Source of the DNA: Desulfovibrionaceae bacterium
GTDB lineage: Bacteria > Pseudomonadota > Gammaproteobacteria > Burkholderiales > Burkholderiaceae_C
Direction: 5' to 3'
Length of the DNA stretch: 39,951 bases
Assembly: GCA_009778355.1 (NCBI GenBank)
Contig: WRJY01000336.1
Coordinates: forward strand, 1 to 39,951
Position 1 is the stretch's first letter, and every line of letters starts with the position of its first letter. Of this stretch, positions 8,445-17,702 are shown in pieces. Both the position numbers and the translations under genes were made by a program. The notes under the pieces were generated by a model that was not told the DNA's origin, did not search any database, and saw only the letters and a program-made list of their open reading frames with translations.

Positions 8445-9188
8445 ATGCCCAACCATCCCGACCGCTCCCTGCGCCTGGCCGGCGCCAGCAATTTCCGCGA
8501 CCTCGGAGGCTACGCCGGCGCCGACGGGCGATCGGTGCGCTGGCGGCGGCTGTTTCGCTCCGACCACCTGGCGGCGCTGACCGCCGCGGATGCCCAAGTG
8601 CTGCAATCACTGGGCGTGACCCGCGCGTTCGATTTGCGCGGCGAGGCCGAACGCGCCGCCACGCCCTACCACTTGCCCGGCGCACGGCAATATTCGCTGC
8701 CGATCGAACCGACCGTGGTGCAGCGCATGAAAGACCTGCTCAACACCGGCCAGCAAATCACGCCCGCCCGGACGGTGGAACTGATGCAGCTCACCTACCG
8801 CGCCTTCGTGCACGACAACGCGGCGCGCTTCGCGGCGCTGTTCGAGCACCTGCTGGACAGCGATGAGCCGTTGATCTTTCACTGCACCGCCGGCAAGGAC
8901 CGCACGGGCTTTGCCGCCGCGCTGATCCTGCTGGCGCTGGACGTGCCGCGCGAGGCGGTGATGCGCGACTACCTGCTCACCAACGAGCTGTACCGAATGC
9001 CCGCGTTCGCCGGCAACCGCGTCTCGCCCGAAGTGCTGAACGTGCTGTGGCGCGTGCAAGAGACGTTCCTCGACGCCGCGTTGCAAGCGGTGGACCAGGA
9101 CTTCGGCGGCGCCGACCGCTACCTGACGCGCGAACTGCGCCTGCCCCCCACCGCGCGCCAGCGGTTGAAGGCGCTGTACCTGAAGTGA
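8445..9188 (+). CDS. Tyrosine-protein phosphatase-like protein (dual-specificity fold)
   Basis: A 247-residue cytoplasmic protein with the cysteine phosphatase P-loop [10 protein letters not shown] (nucleophile C147, arginine R153) and the N-terminal NFRDLGGY motif of the MptpB/IphP-like family. These act on phosphotyrosine, phosphoserine/threonine or phosphoinositides; the substrate here is unknown. The frame is open upstream to 8304, but [22 protein letters not shown] at 8445 is where family similarity begins. The promoter region is shared with the divergent ribBA start at 8283. Confidence 0.87.
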   Translation: MPNHPDRSLRLAGASNFRDLGGYAGADGRSVRWRRLFRSDHLAALTAADAQVLQSLGVTRAFDLRGEAERAATPYHLPGARQYSLPIEPTVVQRMKDLLNTGQQITPARTVELMQLTYRAFVHDNAARFAALFEHLLDSDEPLIFHCTAGKDRTGFAAALILLALDVPREAVMRDYLLTNELYRMPAFAGNRVSPEVLNVLWRVQETFLDAALQAVDQDFGGADRYLTRELRLPPTARQRLKALYLK

Positions 9189-9243
9189 CCTTTTCGAGCG
9201 CGCAACGCCGTATCAACCCCCGCACTGTGAAAAAATAGCGCCG

Positions 9244-10155
9244 ATGCAAACCGTTTCCGCCCCCACGCCGCCGTCCCCGCTGCGCGAAAAGCTTGCGCTG
9301 TACCTCGACCTGATTCGAGTCAAGCCGCCCGTGGGCTGGCTGCTGCTGACCTGGCCGACGCTGGCCGCGCTGTGGCTGGCCTCGGGCGGCTGGCCGGGCT
9401 GGCACCTGTTCCTGATCTTTGCGTTCGGGCCATTCCTGATGCACTCGGCCGGCTGCTGCATCAACGACGTGGCCGACCGCGAATTCGACCGCCACGTCAA
9501 GCGCACCGTGCAGCGCCCGATCACCACCGGCAAAATGGGCGTGCCCGAGGCGCTGGCCGTCGGCGCGGTGTTGTCGCTGGTCGGGCTGGGCATGGCCTTC
9601 ACCATCAACTGGCAGACCGTGGTGTGCTCGATCCCGGCGCTGCTGATCGCCATCATCTACCCCTTTTCCAAGCGCTGGTTTTCCATGCCGCAGGCCGTGC
9701 TCGGCGTGGCCTTCGGCTTCGGCATTCTGATGGCCTACACCGCCGCGCAAGGGCGCCTGCCGCTGGACGCACTCCTGCTGTTTGCCTTCTCCATCATCTA
9801 CACGCTGGGCTACGACACCAGCTACGCCATGGTGGACCGCGACGACGATTTGAAGATCGGCATCCAGACCTCGGCCATCACCCTTGGCCGGCTGGACGTG
9901 TTCGCGATCATCAGCTTCTACGTGATCTTCCTGGCCGGCTGGCTGGCCGTCATCGCCTGGCGCTTCACGGCGATGGAACTGCCGCCGCGTTCACTGCTGT
10001 GGCTGTGCCTGGGCTTTGCCGCCGCCGCCGCGCAAGTGGCCTGGCACTACACCCTGATCCGGGGCCGCACCCGCCCCGGCTGCCACAAGGCGTTTCTCAA
10101 CAGCCACTGGATCAGTTGCGCCGTTTTCGTCGGTATCGTGCTGGCAATGGCGTAG
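9244..10155 (+). CDS. ubiA: 4-hydroxybenzoate polyprenyltransferase UbiA
   Basis: UbiA attaches the polyprenyl tail to 4-hydroxybenzoate in ubiquinone synthesis, in the inner membrane. The 303-residue protein has eight or nine hydrophobic segments and both aspartate-rich prenyl-diphosphate/Mg motifs: N74-D75-VA-D78 (in [15 protein letters not shown]) and the D198-D202 stretch ([11 protein letters not shown]). Length is normal. It starts 55 bases after the phosphatase gene; no strong ribosome binding site precedes the ATG. It is followed by hairpins and the convergent ppx gene. Confidence 0.95.
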   Translation: MQTVSAPTPPSPLREKLALYLDLIRVKPPVGWLLLTWPTLAALWLASGGWPGWHLFLIFAFGPFLMHSAGCCINDVADREFDRHVKRTVQRPITTGKMGVPEALAVGAVLSLVGLGMAFTINWQTVVCSIPALLIAIIYPFSKRWFSMPQAVLGVAFGFGILMAYTAAQGRLPLDALLLFAFSIIYTLGYDTSYAMVDRDDDLKIGIQTSAITLGRLDVFAIISFYVIFLAGWLAVIAWRFTAMELPPRSLLWLCLGFAAAAAQVAWHYTLIRGRTRPGCHKAFLNSHWISCAVFVGIVLAMA

Positions 10156-10183
10156 CCTTGCCGAAGCCGCGAATGCCAAACCC

Positions 10184-10229
10184 CATGCAGTTTGCATGAA
10201 GGCGCAGCGAACAGCCGGCTGCCGTTCGC
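10184..10229. terminator. Hairpin pair between convergent ubiA and ppx
   Basis: Two dyads lie in the 83-base convergent gap: CATGCA-gtt-TGCATG (10184-10198), and GCGAAC (10207-10212) with GTTCGC (10224-10229) enclosing the self-complementary CAGCCGGCTG. They could halt transcription from both sides, but no T-run follows, so classical intrinsic termination is uncertain. Confidence 0.4.
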
Positions 10230-10238
10230 AGGCTTGAT

Positions 10239-11750
10239 TCACCCTTGCCGCAGCGCCAGACTCCAGGGCGTTTTTTGCCACGTGGCGGCTTCCTCGCGCA
10301 GCAGGTGGGCCGATTGCGGCCAGTCGGCGCTCCAGCCGTCGCGGCAGTCCAGCGTGAAGCCGCGCGCTGGTTCGGCGCCGGGGCCGATGCTCAGGCGGAG
10401 CAGTTCCGGGTCTTGCCGCGCGTGGCACAGGATCACGGCCAGCCGCAGTGCCAGCAACTGGCGCATGAACGGCGCATCGCCAAATTGCGCTTGCAGTTTG
10501 CGCAACTTGCCGCGCTGGCCCAGCACGAGTTGGCCAAGCCGGTGCAGCTCGTGCATGGCAAAGCCGGGCGGGTCGGCGTGCTCGATGATGTAGGCGCCGT
10601 GCTTGTGATGGTCGGTGTGCGAGATGTACGCGCCGATTTCGTGCAGGCGAGCCGCCCATTCGATCTGGCGCTCCAGTTCCTGGCGCTGTTTGTTTTTCAA
10701 CTGAAGCGCCGGTGTCAACTGGCCGAACAGGTACAGCGCGGCGCGCGCCACGCGCGCGGCCTGCGCCGGGTCGGTCTGAAAGCGCGCGGCCAGCGCTTCG
10801 ATGGCGGCGGCGCGCACGTCGGTGGCCTGGTCTTGCCGGCCCAGCATGTCGTACAGCGCGCCGTGGCGCAGTGCGCCGTAGGCGTAGCGCAGGCGGTCGA
10901 TGTGCAGCAGATCGGCCAGCGCGCACAGCGTTGCCAGCCCGCCGGCGATGACGCTCTTGCGTTCGTCCTTGATGCCATCGAGCCGGATGGCTTGCACGCG
11001 CCGGGCCTTGATGAGCTTCTCGCGCAACCAGGCCAGGCCGGCGCGGGTGATGATGTGGCGCGCCGGCGTCTGGCCGGCGGCCAGCAGTGTGTCGGCGATG
11101 GCGCCCACGGTGCCTGAGCAGCCGTAGGCCATGTCCCACTGCGCCGGCCCGTGGGTGGATGCGGCGGCGTCGAACACCGCCTTGGCGGCGATTTCGGCGC
11201 GCTCGAAGTTGCGCGCCGAAAGCTGCCCATCGGCAAAGTAGCGCATCGACCACGCCACGCTGCCGATGGGATAGGACTCCATGACGCGCGGCGCGCGGCC
11301 CTGGCCGACGATCAGTTCGGTGGAACGCCCGCCGATATCGAGCACCAGCCGCCGCTCGTCCGACGGCGGCAGCAGGTGCGCGACGCCCTGGTAGATCAGG
11401 CGCGCTTCCTCGCGACCGGAGATGACGTCGATCGGAAAGCCAAGGATCCGCTCGGCCTCGATCAGAAACTGGTCGCGGTTGAGCGCCTCGCGCAGCGTCT
11501 GCGTGGCGACGGCGCGCACCTGGCTGGGCGCAAGGCCGGCCAGCCGGCCGGCAAAGCGGGCGAGGCAACTCCAGCCGCGCTGCATGGCCTCCTGCGACAG
11601 GCGGCCCTCATCGTCCAGCCCGGCGCCCTGGCGCACGGTTTCCTTGTGGTATTCCACGCGCCGCAACTGGCCCAGTTCGAGTTGGGCGATTTCGAGGCGG
11701 AAGCTGTTGGAGCCCAGATCCACGGCGGCGAGGCGGTCGGCGGTCGGCAT
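10239..11750 (-). CDS. ppx: Exopolyphosphatase, Ppx/GppA family
   Basis: Releases phosphate from polyphosphate, or hydrolyses pppGpp. The 503-residue protein has the actin-like ATPase-type N-terminal half, with AAVDLGSNSFRLEIAQ at 9-23, the acidic SGREEARLIYQG near 111-122 and DIGGRSTELI near 138-147. The C-terminal half carries HD-domain-like histidines (LHEIGAYISHTDHHKHGAYII). The ATG at 11750 places the P-loop-like motif near the N-terminus as in homologues; an ATG 19 codons further upstream would lengthen the tail without similarity. It is divergent from pstS across a Pho-box array, so phosphate starvation may control both genes. Confidence 0.92.
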   Translation of the reverse strand: MPTADRLAAVDLGSNSFRLEIAQLELGQLRRVEYHKETVRQGAGLDDEGRLSQEAMQRGWSCLARFAGRLAGLAPSQVRAVATQTLREALNRDQFLIEAERILGFPIDVISGREEARLIYQGVAHLLPPSDERRLVLDIGGRSTELIVGQGRAPRVMESYPIGSVAWSMRYFADGQLSARNFERAEIAAKAVFDAAASTHGPAQWDMAYGCSGTVGAIADTLLAAGQTPARHIITRAGLAWLREKLIKARRVQAIRLDGIKDERKSVIAGGLATLCALADLLHIDRLRYAYGALRHGALYDMLGRQDQATDVRAAAIEALAARFQTDPAQAARVARAALYLFGQLTPALQLKNKQRQELERQIEWAARLHEIGAYISHTDHHKHGAYIIEHADPPGFAMHELHRLGQLVLGQRGKLRKLQAQFGDAPFMRQLLALRLAVILCHARQDPELLRLSIGPGAEPARGFTLDCRDGWSADWPQSAHLLREEAATWQKTPWSLALRQG

Positions 11751-11800
11751 GATTGCGGGCGATTGTGGCGCATGAACGCGTGCGCCGGGCGGCTGTTGCT

Positions 11801-11875
11801 GCGTCATCGTTGCGTCATCGTTGCGTCATCGTTGCGTCATCGTTGCGTCATTGTTATGTCATCAAATTGTCACAT
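11801..11875 (+). promoter_or_regulatory. Extended PhoB-binding array (seven 11-bp-phased half-sites)
   Basis: Starting at 11801, the 11-base unit GCGTCATCGTT occurs four times perfectly (11801-11844), then GCGTCATTGTT (11845-11855), ATGTCATCAAA (11856-11866) and TTGTCACAT (11867-11875). PhoB binds direct repeats of a 7-base TGTCA-containing half-site every 11 bases. The last two units read ATGTCATCAAATTGTCACAT, close to the classical Pho box, and the five upstream units keep exact phase with the core GTCAT. The array sits between ppx and pstS. Confidence 0.85.
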
Positions 11876-11889
11876 GGGCTGCCTACATT
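11856..11889 (+). promoter_or_regulatory. PhoB-dependent pstS promoter
   Basis: The Pho box at 11856-11873 stands in for a -35 element. A -10-like TACATT follows at 11884-11889, 10 bases after the box, which is the spacing usual for PhoB-activated promoters. Transcription would start near 11896, about 30 bases before the pstS ATG. Position is inferred from sequence only. Confidence 0.7.
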
Positions 11890-11926
11890 GCCTTGTGTCC
11901 GCTTCAACCACGAGAGACTTTTTGCA

Positions 11927-12955
11927 ATGAAACGCACCTTTCTCAAAACACTGGCCTTCGCCGCCATCGGCGCATTCATCGGCGCCACGGCGCAGGCTGC
12001 CGACATCACCGGCGCGGGGGCGAGTTTCCCGTACCCGGTCTACGCCAAGTGGGCCGAAGGCTACAAGGCCGCCACCGGCACGGGCCTGAACTACCAGTCC
12101 ATCGGCTCGTCGGGCGGCGTGCGCCAGATTCAGGCCAAAACGGTGGCCTTCGGCGCTTCCGACGCGCCGCTGGCAGCCGGCGATCTGGACAAGGACGGCC
12201 TGGCGCAGTTTCCCGCCATCATCGGCGGCACGGTGCCGGTGCTGAACGTCGAGGGCTTTCAGCCTGGCGAATTGCGCGTGACCGGCCCGGTGCTGGCCGA
12301 CATTTTCATGGGCGTCATCGCCAAGTGGAACGATCCCCGGTTCGCGGCCCTGAATCCGGGCAAGAAGCTGCCTGACCTGGCCATTACCGTGGTGCACCGC
12401 GCCGACGGTTCGGGCACCACCTTCAACTGGACCGACTACCTGAGCGCCGTCAGCCCGGACTGGGCCGCCAAGGTGGGCAAGGGCAACGCCGTCAAGTGGC
12501 TGGCCGATACGGCGGTGGGCGGCAAGGGCAACGAAGGCGTGGCCGCCAACGTCAGCCGCATCAAGGGCGCCATCGGCTACGTGGAATACGCCTACGCCAA
12601 GAAAAACAGGCTGACCCACATGCAGGTGCAAAACCAGGCCGGCAAGTTCGTCAACCCCGACGACACCAGCTTCGCCGCCGCCGCTGCCGGCGTGGACTGG
12701 TTCAGCGTGCCGGGCATGGGCGTGTCGATGGTCAACGCCAGGGGCGACAACGCCTGGCCGATTTCCACCGCCTCGTTCATCCTGATGTACAAGCAGCCCG
12801 TTGACAAGGCGCAGTCCGCCGAGGTGCTGAAGTTCTTCGACTGGGCGTTCACCCACGGCAAGCAGGCCGCCGCCGAATTGGACTACGTGCCGCTGCCCGA
12901 CTCCTTGACCGCCGACATCCGCGCCAAGGTGTGGCCGCAGATCAACACCAAATGA
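11927..12955 (+). CDS. pstS: Periplasmic phosphate-binding protein PstS
   Basis: High-affinity phosphate receptor of the Pst ABC transporter. The 342-residue precursor has a Sec signal peptide with a basic start (MKRTFLK), a hydrophobic core, and a likely cleavage after TAQA (residue 24), leaving a mature N-terminus ADITGAGASFPYPVYAKW. Phosphate-contacting motifs are SIGSSGGVRQI, the SDAPL region and RADGSGTTFNW. I chose the ATG at 11927 because it starts the signal peptide; the open frame extends upstream through the Pho-box repeats without meaning. A GAGAG sequence about 9 bases upstream may serve as ribosome binding site. It heads the pst-pho gene set. Confidence 0.96.
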   Translation: MKRTFLKTLAFAAIGAFIGATAQAADITGAGASFPYPVYAKWAEGYKAATGTGLNYQSIGSSGGVRQIQAKTVAFGASDAPLAAGDLDKDGLAQFPAIIGGTVPVLNVEGFQPGELRVTGPVLADIFMGVIAKWNDPRFAALNPGKKLPDLAITVVHRADGSGTTFNWTDYLSAVSPDWAAKVGKGNAVKWLADTAVGGKGNEGVAANVSRIKGAIGYVEYAYAKKNRLTHMQVQNQAGKFVNPDDTSFAAAAAGVDWFSVPGMGVSMVNARGDNAWPISTASFILMYKQPVDKAQSAEVLKFFDWAFTHGKQAAAELDYVPLPDSLTADIRAKVWPQINTK

Positions 12956-13020
12956 AGACGGGCGTGCACGCTGGGGCTTGTGAGGCGCGATGGATGCTCT
13001 CGCCGTCATTCACCGCCGCG

Positions 13021-13254
13021 GGCCCCCATCCCAGCCTTCCCCCAGAGGGGGAAGGAGCAAGACTTCTTCTCCCTCCGAGGGAAAGTTTTCCATTCCCTCC
13101 CTCTCTGGGGGAAATTTTTCCATTCCCTCTCTCTCTGGGGGAAAGTTTTTCATTCCCTCTCTCTCTGGGGGAAAGTTTTTCATTCCCTCCCCTCTGGGGA
13201 AAAGTTTTCCATCTCCTCCCCCTCTGGGGGAGGGTAGGGTGGGGGCCTGCGGCG
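13021..13254. repeat. Dispersed GC-rich element with internal 30-bp tandem repeats, between pstS and pstC
   Basis: The 388-base gap between pstS and pstC holds this element. Its ends are inverted relatives: GGCCCCCATCCCAGCC at the left, and GGGTGGGGGCC near the right. The left end contains a perfect hairpin CCTTCCCCC-aga-GGGGGAAGG (13035-13055). Inside, units of 24, 30, 30, 30 and 29 bases (from 13071 to 13213) carry a pyrimidine block, a CTGGGGGAAA core and TTTTTCATT; the units at 13125-13154 and 13155-13184 are identical. A relative lies at 17488-17636. In RNA it would fold strongly, so it may separate pstS from pstC expression. No coding potential is convincing. Confidence 0.8.
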
Positions 13255-13343
13255 CAACGCACGCCTGAGTCAAAAATACGCCAGAGCCATCCATGACCAC
13301 GGCAGCGCACCTCATCGTCAAGCGAACAGGGATAGCATGGGGC

Positions 13344-14339
13344 ATGAGCGCCTTGGAGCACGCACCACAAGCCGTACCGGAAGCCGTCGCTGCTTCCCGC
13401 ATGGCGGCGATCGCGCGCCGGCAACGCTGGCAGGACTGGCTGTTTCATCGCGGCACGCAGGCGTTTTCGCTGCTGGTGCTGGCGGCGCTGGCGGGCATTC
13501 TGGTGTCGCTGTTCATCAGCGCCTGGCCCGCGTTCCAGACCTTCGGGCTGCCGTTTCTGTGGACCGTGGAATGGGATGCCGTCAACCAGCGCTTCGGCGC
13601 CGCCATCGCCATCACCGGCACGTTGCTCAGTTCCGGCATCGCGCTGCTGATCGCGGTGCCGCTGGCCTTCGGCATCGCGCTGTTCCTGACCGAAAACTGC
13701 CCGCCCTGGCTGCGCCGGCCCTTGGGCACTGCCGTCGAATTGCTGGCCGCCGTGCCCTCCATCATCTACGGCATGTTCGGCGCGTTCGCATTCGCGCCGC
13801 TGTTCGCCGACTTTTTCCAGATGCCGGCGCAGCGCGTGCTGGGCGGAATGCCGCTGGTCGGCGGCCTGTTCGGCGGCGCGGCCAACGGCATGGGCATTCT
13901 GGCCGCCGGCATCGTGCTGTCCTTCATGATCCTGCCCTACATCGCGGCGGTGATGCGCGACGTGTTCGAGATCGTGCCCGCCACTCTGCGCGAATCGGCC
14001 TACGGCCTGGGCTGCACCACCTGGGAGGTGGTGCGCAAGGTGGTGCTGCCCTACACACACAAGGGCGTGGTCGGCGGCATCATGCTGGGCTTGGGCCGCG
14101 CGCTGGGCGAGACGATGGCCGTCACCTTCGTGATCGGCAACGCCAACCGCATGCCGGCCTCGCTGTTTTCGCCCGGTACGTCGATTGCCGCCACCCTGGC
14201 CAACGAATTCGGCGAGGCGACGGGCCTGCACCTGAGCGCGCTGTTCGCCCTGGGGTTTTTGCTGTTCGTCATCACCTTCGTGGTGCTGGCGCTGGCCAAG
14301 CTGATGATTCTGCACGCCGAAAGGGCCAAGGGCGCATGA
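13344..14339 (+). CDS. pstC: Phosphate ABC transporter permease PstC
   Basis: Inner-membrane permease of the Pst transporter. The 331-residue protein has about six membrane segments and the binding-protein-dependent transport signature (cytoplasmic EAA-like loop) [22 protein letters not shown] followed by [11 protein letters not shown]. The start is uncertain: ATGs exist at 13293, 13344 and 13401 in this frame, and none has a clear ribosome binding site. I prefer 13344 because 13293 lies close to the repeat element and adds unconserved residues. It is coupled to pstA by a 4-base overlap. Confidence 0.93.
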   Translation: MSALEHAPQAVPEAVAASRMAAIARRQRWQDWLFHRGTQAFSLLVLAALAGILVSLFISAWPAFQTFGLPFLWTVEWDAVNQRFGAAIAITGTLLSSGIALLIAVPLAFGIALFLTENCPPWLRRPLGTAVELLAAVPSIIYGMFGAFAFAPLFADFFQMPAQRVLGGMPLVGGLFGGAANGMGILAAGIVLSFMILPYIAAVMRDVFEIVPATLRESAYGLGCTTWEVVRKVVLPYTHKGVVGGIMLGLGRALGETMAVTFVIGNANRMPASLFSPGTSIAATLANEFGEATGLHLSALFALGFLLFVITFVVLALAKLMILHAERAKGA

Positions 14340-15202
14340 CCGCCATTGCACCAACCACCTCCCTGTACCGCAAACGCCGCGCGGCCAACGCCATCGGCCT
14401 GACGTTTTCGATGGCCGCGATGGCCGTTGGCCTGCTGGTGCTGCTGTGGATTTTGTTCGTGCTGCTGTCCAAGGGGCTGGCGGCGGTCGATCTGAACATG
14501 TTCCTCAAGGACACGCCGGCCCCCGGCTCCGAAGGCGGCGGGTTGCACAACGCCATCGCCGGCAGCCTGATGATGGTCGGCCTGACGGTGCTGGTGTCCA
14601 CGCCGGTCGGCATCCTGGCCGGCATCTACCTGGCCGAATATGGCGATGCGGGCCGCACGGCGGGTATCACGCGCCTGATTACCGACATCATGCTGTCGGC
14701 GCCGTCCATCGTACTGGGGCTGTTCGTCTATGCCGTGATGGTGGCGCCGATGGGAGGTTTTTCGGGTTTTGCCGGTTCGATGGCGCTGTCGCTGATCGCC
14801 ATTCCGGTGGTGATGCGCACCACCGAGAACATGCTGCGCCTGGTGCCCGGCAGCCTGCGCGAAGCGGCGGCGGCGCTGGGCGCGCCGCGCTGGAAGGTGT
14901 CGCTGGCCATCGCCCTGCGGGCCGCGCGCAGCGGCGTCATCACCGGCCTGCTGCTGGCGGTGGCCCGCGTCAGCGGCGAAACCGCGCCGTTGCTGTTCAC
15001 GGCCCTCAACAACCAGTTTTTCAGCGCCAACATGAACCGGCCCATGGCCAACCTGCCGGTGGTAATCAACCAGTTCGCCATGAGCCCCTACGACAACTGG
15101 ATTCGCCTGGCCTGGGGCGGCGCGCTGCTGATTACGCTCACGGTGCTGGTCATCAACATCGTCGCGCGGGTGTTTTTCCGCGACCGCTCGGCGCGGCATT
15201 GA
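14336..15202 (+). CDS. pstA: Phosphate ABC transporter permease PstA
   Basis: Second permease of the Pst transporter, pairing with PstC. The 288-residue protein has about six membrane segments and the EAA-like loop [50 protein letters not shown]. The ATG overlaps the pstC stop (ATGA). Upstream in-frame sequence lies inside pstC and is not used. The next gene, pstB, follows after 23 bases with its own ribosome binding site. Confidence 0.95.
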   Translation: MTAIAPTTSLYRKRRAANAIGLTFSMAAMAVGLLVLLWILFVLLSKGLAAVDLNMFLKDTPAPGSEGGGLHNAIAGSLMMVGLTVLVSTPVGILAGIYLAEYGDAGRTAGITRLITDIMLSAPSIVLGLFVYAVMVAPMGGFSGFAGSMALSLIAIPVVMRTTENMLRLVPGSLREAAAALGAPRWKVSLAIALRAARSGVITGLLLAVARVSGETAPLLFTALNNQFFSANMNRPMANLPVVINQFAMSPYDNWIRLAWGGALLITLTVLVINIVARVFFRDRSARH

Positions 15203-15225
15203 CAGGCAATTTCCAAGGAACTCAC

Positions 15226-16041
15226 ATGGCAGTCGCCACCCCCCGTCCGCTGGTTGCGCCGCGCGCCGACGCCGCCGAGCCTGGGCGCGCCGCGCTGGAA
15301 ACGAGCAATCTGGACTTTTTCTACGCCAACGGTTTTCAGGGCCTGAAGAACATCAACCTGTCGATCCCCGAGCGCAAGGTCACGGCCTTCATCGGCCCGT
15401 CGGGCTGCGGCAAATCCACGCTGCTGCGCACGTTCAACCGCATGTACAGCCTGTACCCGGGCCAGCGCGCGGTGGGCCAAATACTGCTGCACGGGCAGAA
15501 CATTCTCGATGCCGGCGTGGACGTGAACCTGCTGCGCGCCCGCGTCGGCATGGTGTTTCAGAAGCCGACGCCGTTTCCGATGACGATCTACGACAACATC
15601 GCCTTCGGCGTGCGCCTGTACGAGCGGCTGGGCAAGGCCGACATGGACGATCGCGTCGAATGGGCGCTGACCAAGGCGGCGCTGTGGGGCGAAGTCAAGA
15701 ACAAGCTGGGCCAGAACGGCCTGTCGCTGTCCGGCGGCCAGCAGCAGCGCCTGTGCATCGCGCGCAGCGTGGCGGTCAAGCCCTCGGTGCTGCTGCTGGA
15801 CGAGCCGACCTCGGCGCTCGACCCCATTTCCACCGGCAAAATAGAGGAATTGGTGCACGAACTCGAACGCGACTACACCATCGTCATCGTGACGCACAAC
15901 ATGCAGCAGGCCGCGCGCGTGAGCGACTACACGGCCTATATGTACCTGGGCGAGTTGATCGAATTCGGCGCCACCGAGGAGCTGTTCTTCAAACCCAGGC
16001 GCAAGCAAACCGAGGACTACATCACGGGCCGTTTCGGCTGA
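15226..16041 (+). CDS. pstB: Phosphate ABC transporter ATP-binding protein PstB
   Basis: ATPase that powers PstCA. The 271-residue protein has Walker [10 protein letters not shown] at 57-65, the Q-loop in [11 protein letters not shown], the ABC signature LSGGQ at 168-172, Walker B ending in [11 protein letters not shown] (DEPT 192-195) and the switch histidine H224. The start at ATG 15226 is supported by AAGGAA 5 bases upstream. The first 20 residues are an extra Ala/Pro-rich lead before the usual PstB start. Length is otherwise normal. Confidence 0.97.
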   Translation: MAVATPRPLVAPRADAAEPGRAALETSNLDFFYANGFQGLKNINLSIPERKVTAFIGPSGCGKSTLLRTFNRMYSLYPGQRAVGQILLHGQNILDAGVDVNLLRARVGMVFQKPTPFPMTIYDNIAFGVRLYERLGKADMDDRVEWALTKAALWGEVKNKLGQNGLSLSGGQQQRLCIARSVAVKPSVLLLDEPTSALDPISTGKIEELVHELERDYTIVIVTHNMQQAARVSDYTAYMYLGELIEFGATEELFFKPRRKQTEDYITGRFG

Positions 16042-16047
16042 GGCGAC

Positions 16048-16745
16048 ATGCAGGACAAACACCTTTCCAGCCAGTTCGACCATGAGTTGAATGCAATCTC
16101 CTCGCGCGTGCTTCAGCTCGGCGGCATGGTGGAGATGCAGATCCATCAGGCCATGGTCGCGCTGGCCGAGTTCAGCACCGAGGTGGCCGACCAGATCGAG
16201 CAGACCGAGCGCAGCGTGAACGCGCTGGAACTCGACATCGACCGCGAGCTGTCCACCATCATCGCGCGCCGTCAGCCCGCCGCCATCGACCTGCGGCTGC
16301 TGCTGGCGATCTCCAAGACCACCGCCAACCTGGAGCGGGTGGGCGACGAGGCGGCAAAAATAGCGCGCATGGTCAAGCGCATCATCGCCTCCGGTCACGC
16401 GCGCAGGCTGCCCTCCGGCGAACTGCGCGTGGCTGCCGACCTGGCCGCGCGGCAACTGCGCAAGGCGCTGGACGCCTTCGCGCGCCTGAGCGCCGAGGAC
16501 GCCGTCATCATCATCCGCGACGACGACCAGGTGGACCGCGAGTTCGACGGCTTCGTGCGCAAACTTATCACCTATATGATGGAAGACCCGCGCACCATCT
16601 CCGCCTGTCTGGACCTGCTGACGCTGGCCAAGGCCATCGAGCGCGTGGGCGACCATGCCAAGAACATCGCCGAGTTCATCATCTACATCGTCAAGGGCGC
16701 CGACGTGCGGCATGGCGGCCTGAAAAGCATGGAGCCGGCAGCCCA

Positions 16746-16749
<4 letters not shown>
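16048..16749 (+). CDS. phoU: Phosphate signalling regulator PhoU
   Basis: PhoU links the Pst transporter to the PhoR kinase and represses the Pho response when phosphate is plentiful. The 233-residue protein is two similar three-helix bundles, each with the metal-binding motif: ERVGDEAAKIARM in the first and ERVGDHAKNIAEFIIY in the second. It starts 6 bases after pstB and its stop overlaps the phoB start by 4 bases, so transporter and regulator genes are co-translated. Confidence 0.96.
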
Positions 16750-17441
<692 letters not shown>

Positions 17442-17487
17442 CGCTGGAGCGGTTGTGGATTCGGTCATGCTCATTTTCCGCGCTGCC

Positions 17488-17636
17488 GGCCCCCATCCCA
17501 GCCTTCCCCAAAAGGGGGAAGGAGCCGCAATCCCTCCCCTGCTGGGGATGCTCCTTCTTTTCCTTTCCTCACTGGGAGATGCTCCTTCTTCTCCCTCACC
17601 CGCTTGGGGAGGGCTGGGGTGGGGGTCAGCGGCGGC
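17488..17636. repeat. Dispersed GC-rich element, second copy, between phoB and phoR
   Basis: The left end GGCCCCCATCCCAGCCTTCC is identical to the element at 13021, followed by the same type of C-run/G-run hairpin and GGAAGGAGC. The right end GGGGTGGGGGTCAGCGGCG is an inverted relative of the left end, and ACGCACGC follows a few bases downstream in both copies. The interior has two GGGGATGCTCCTTCTT / GGGAGATGCTCCTTCTT units. It occupies most of the 261-base phoB-phoR gap. Confidence 0.75.
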
Positions 17637-17702
17637 AAATAACGCACGCACCTCCAATGCGGAGGCGATCCACTCAAAACCGCTTTAGCGCCCTGCTTGC
17701 CG

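Noticed and set aside
13071-13213. Regular 30-bp repeats considered as a CRISPR array
   Set aside because: The repeats are contiguous with no unique spacers, vary in length, and no cas gene is present.
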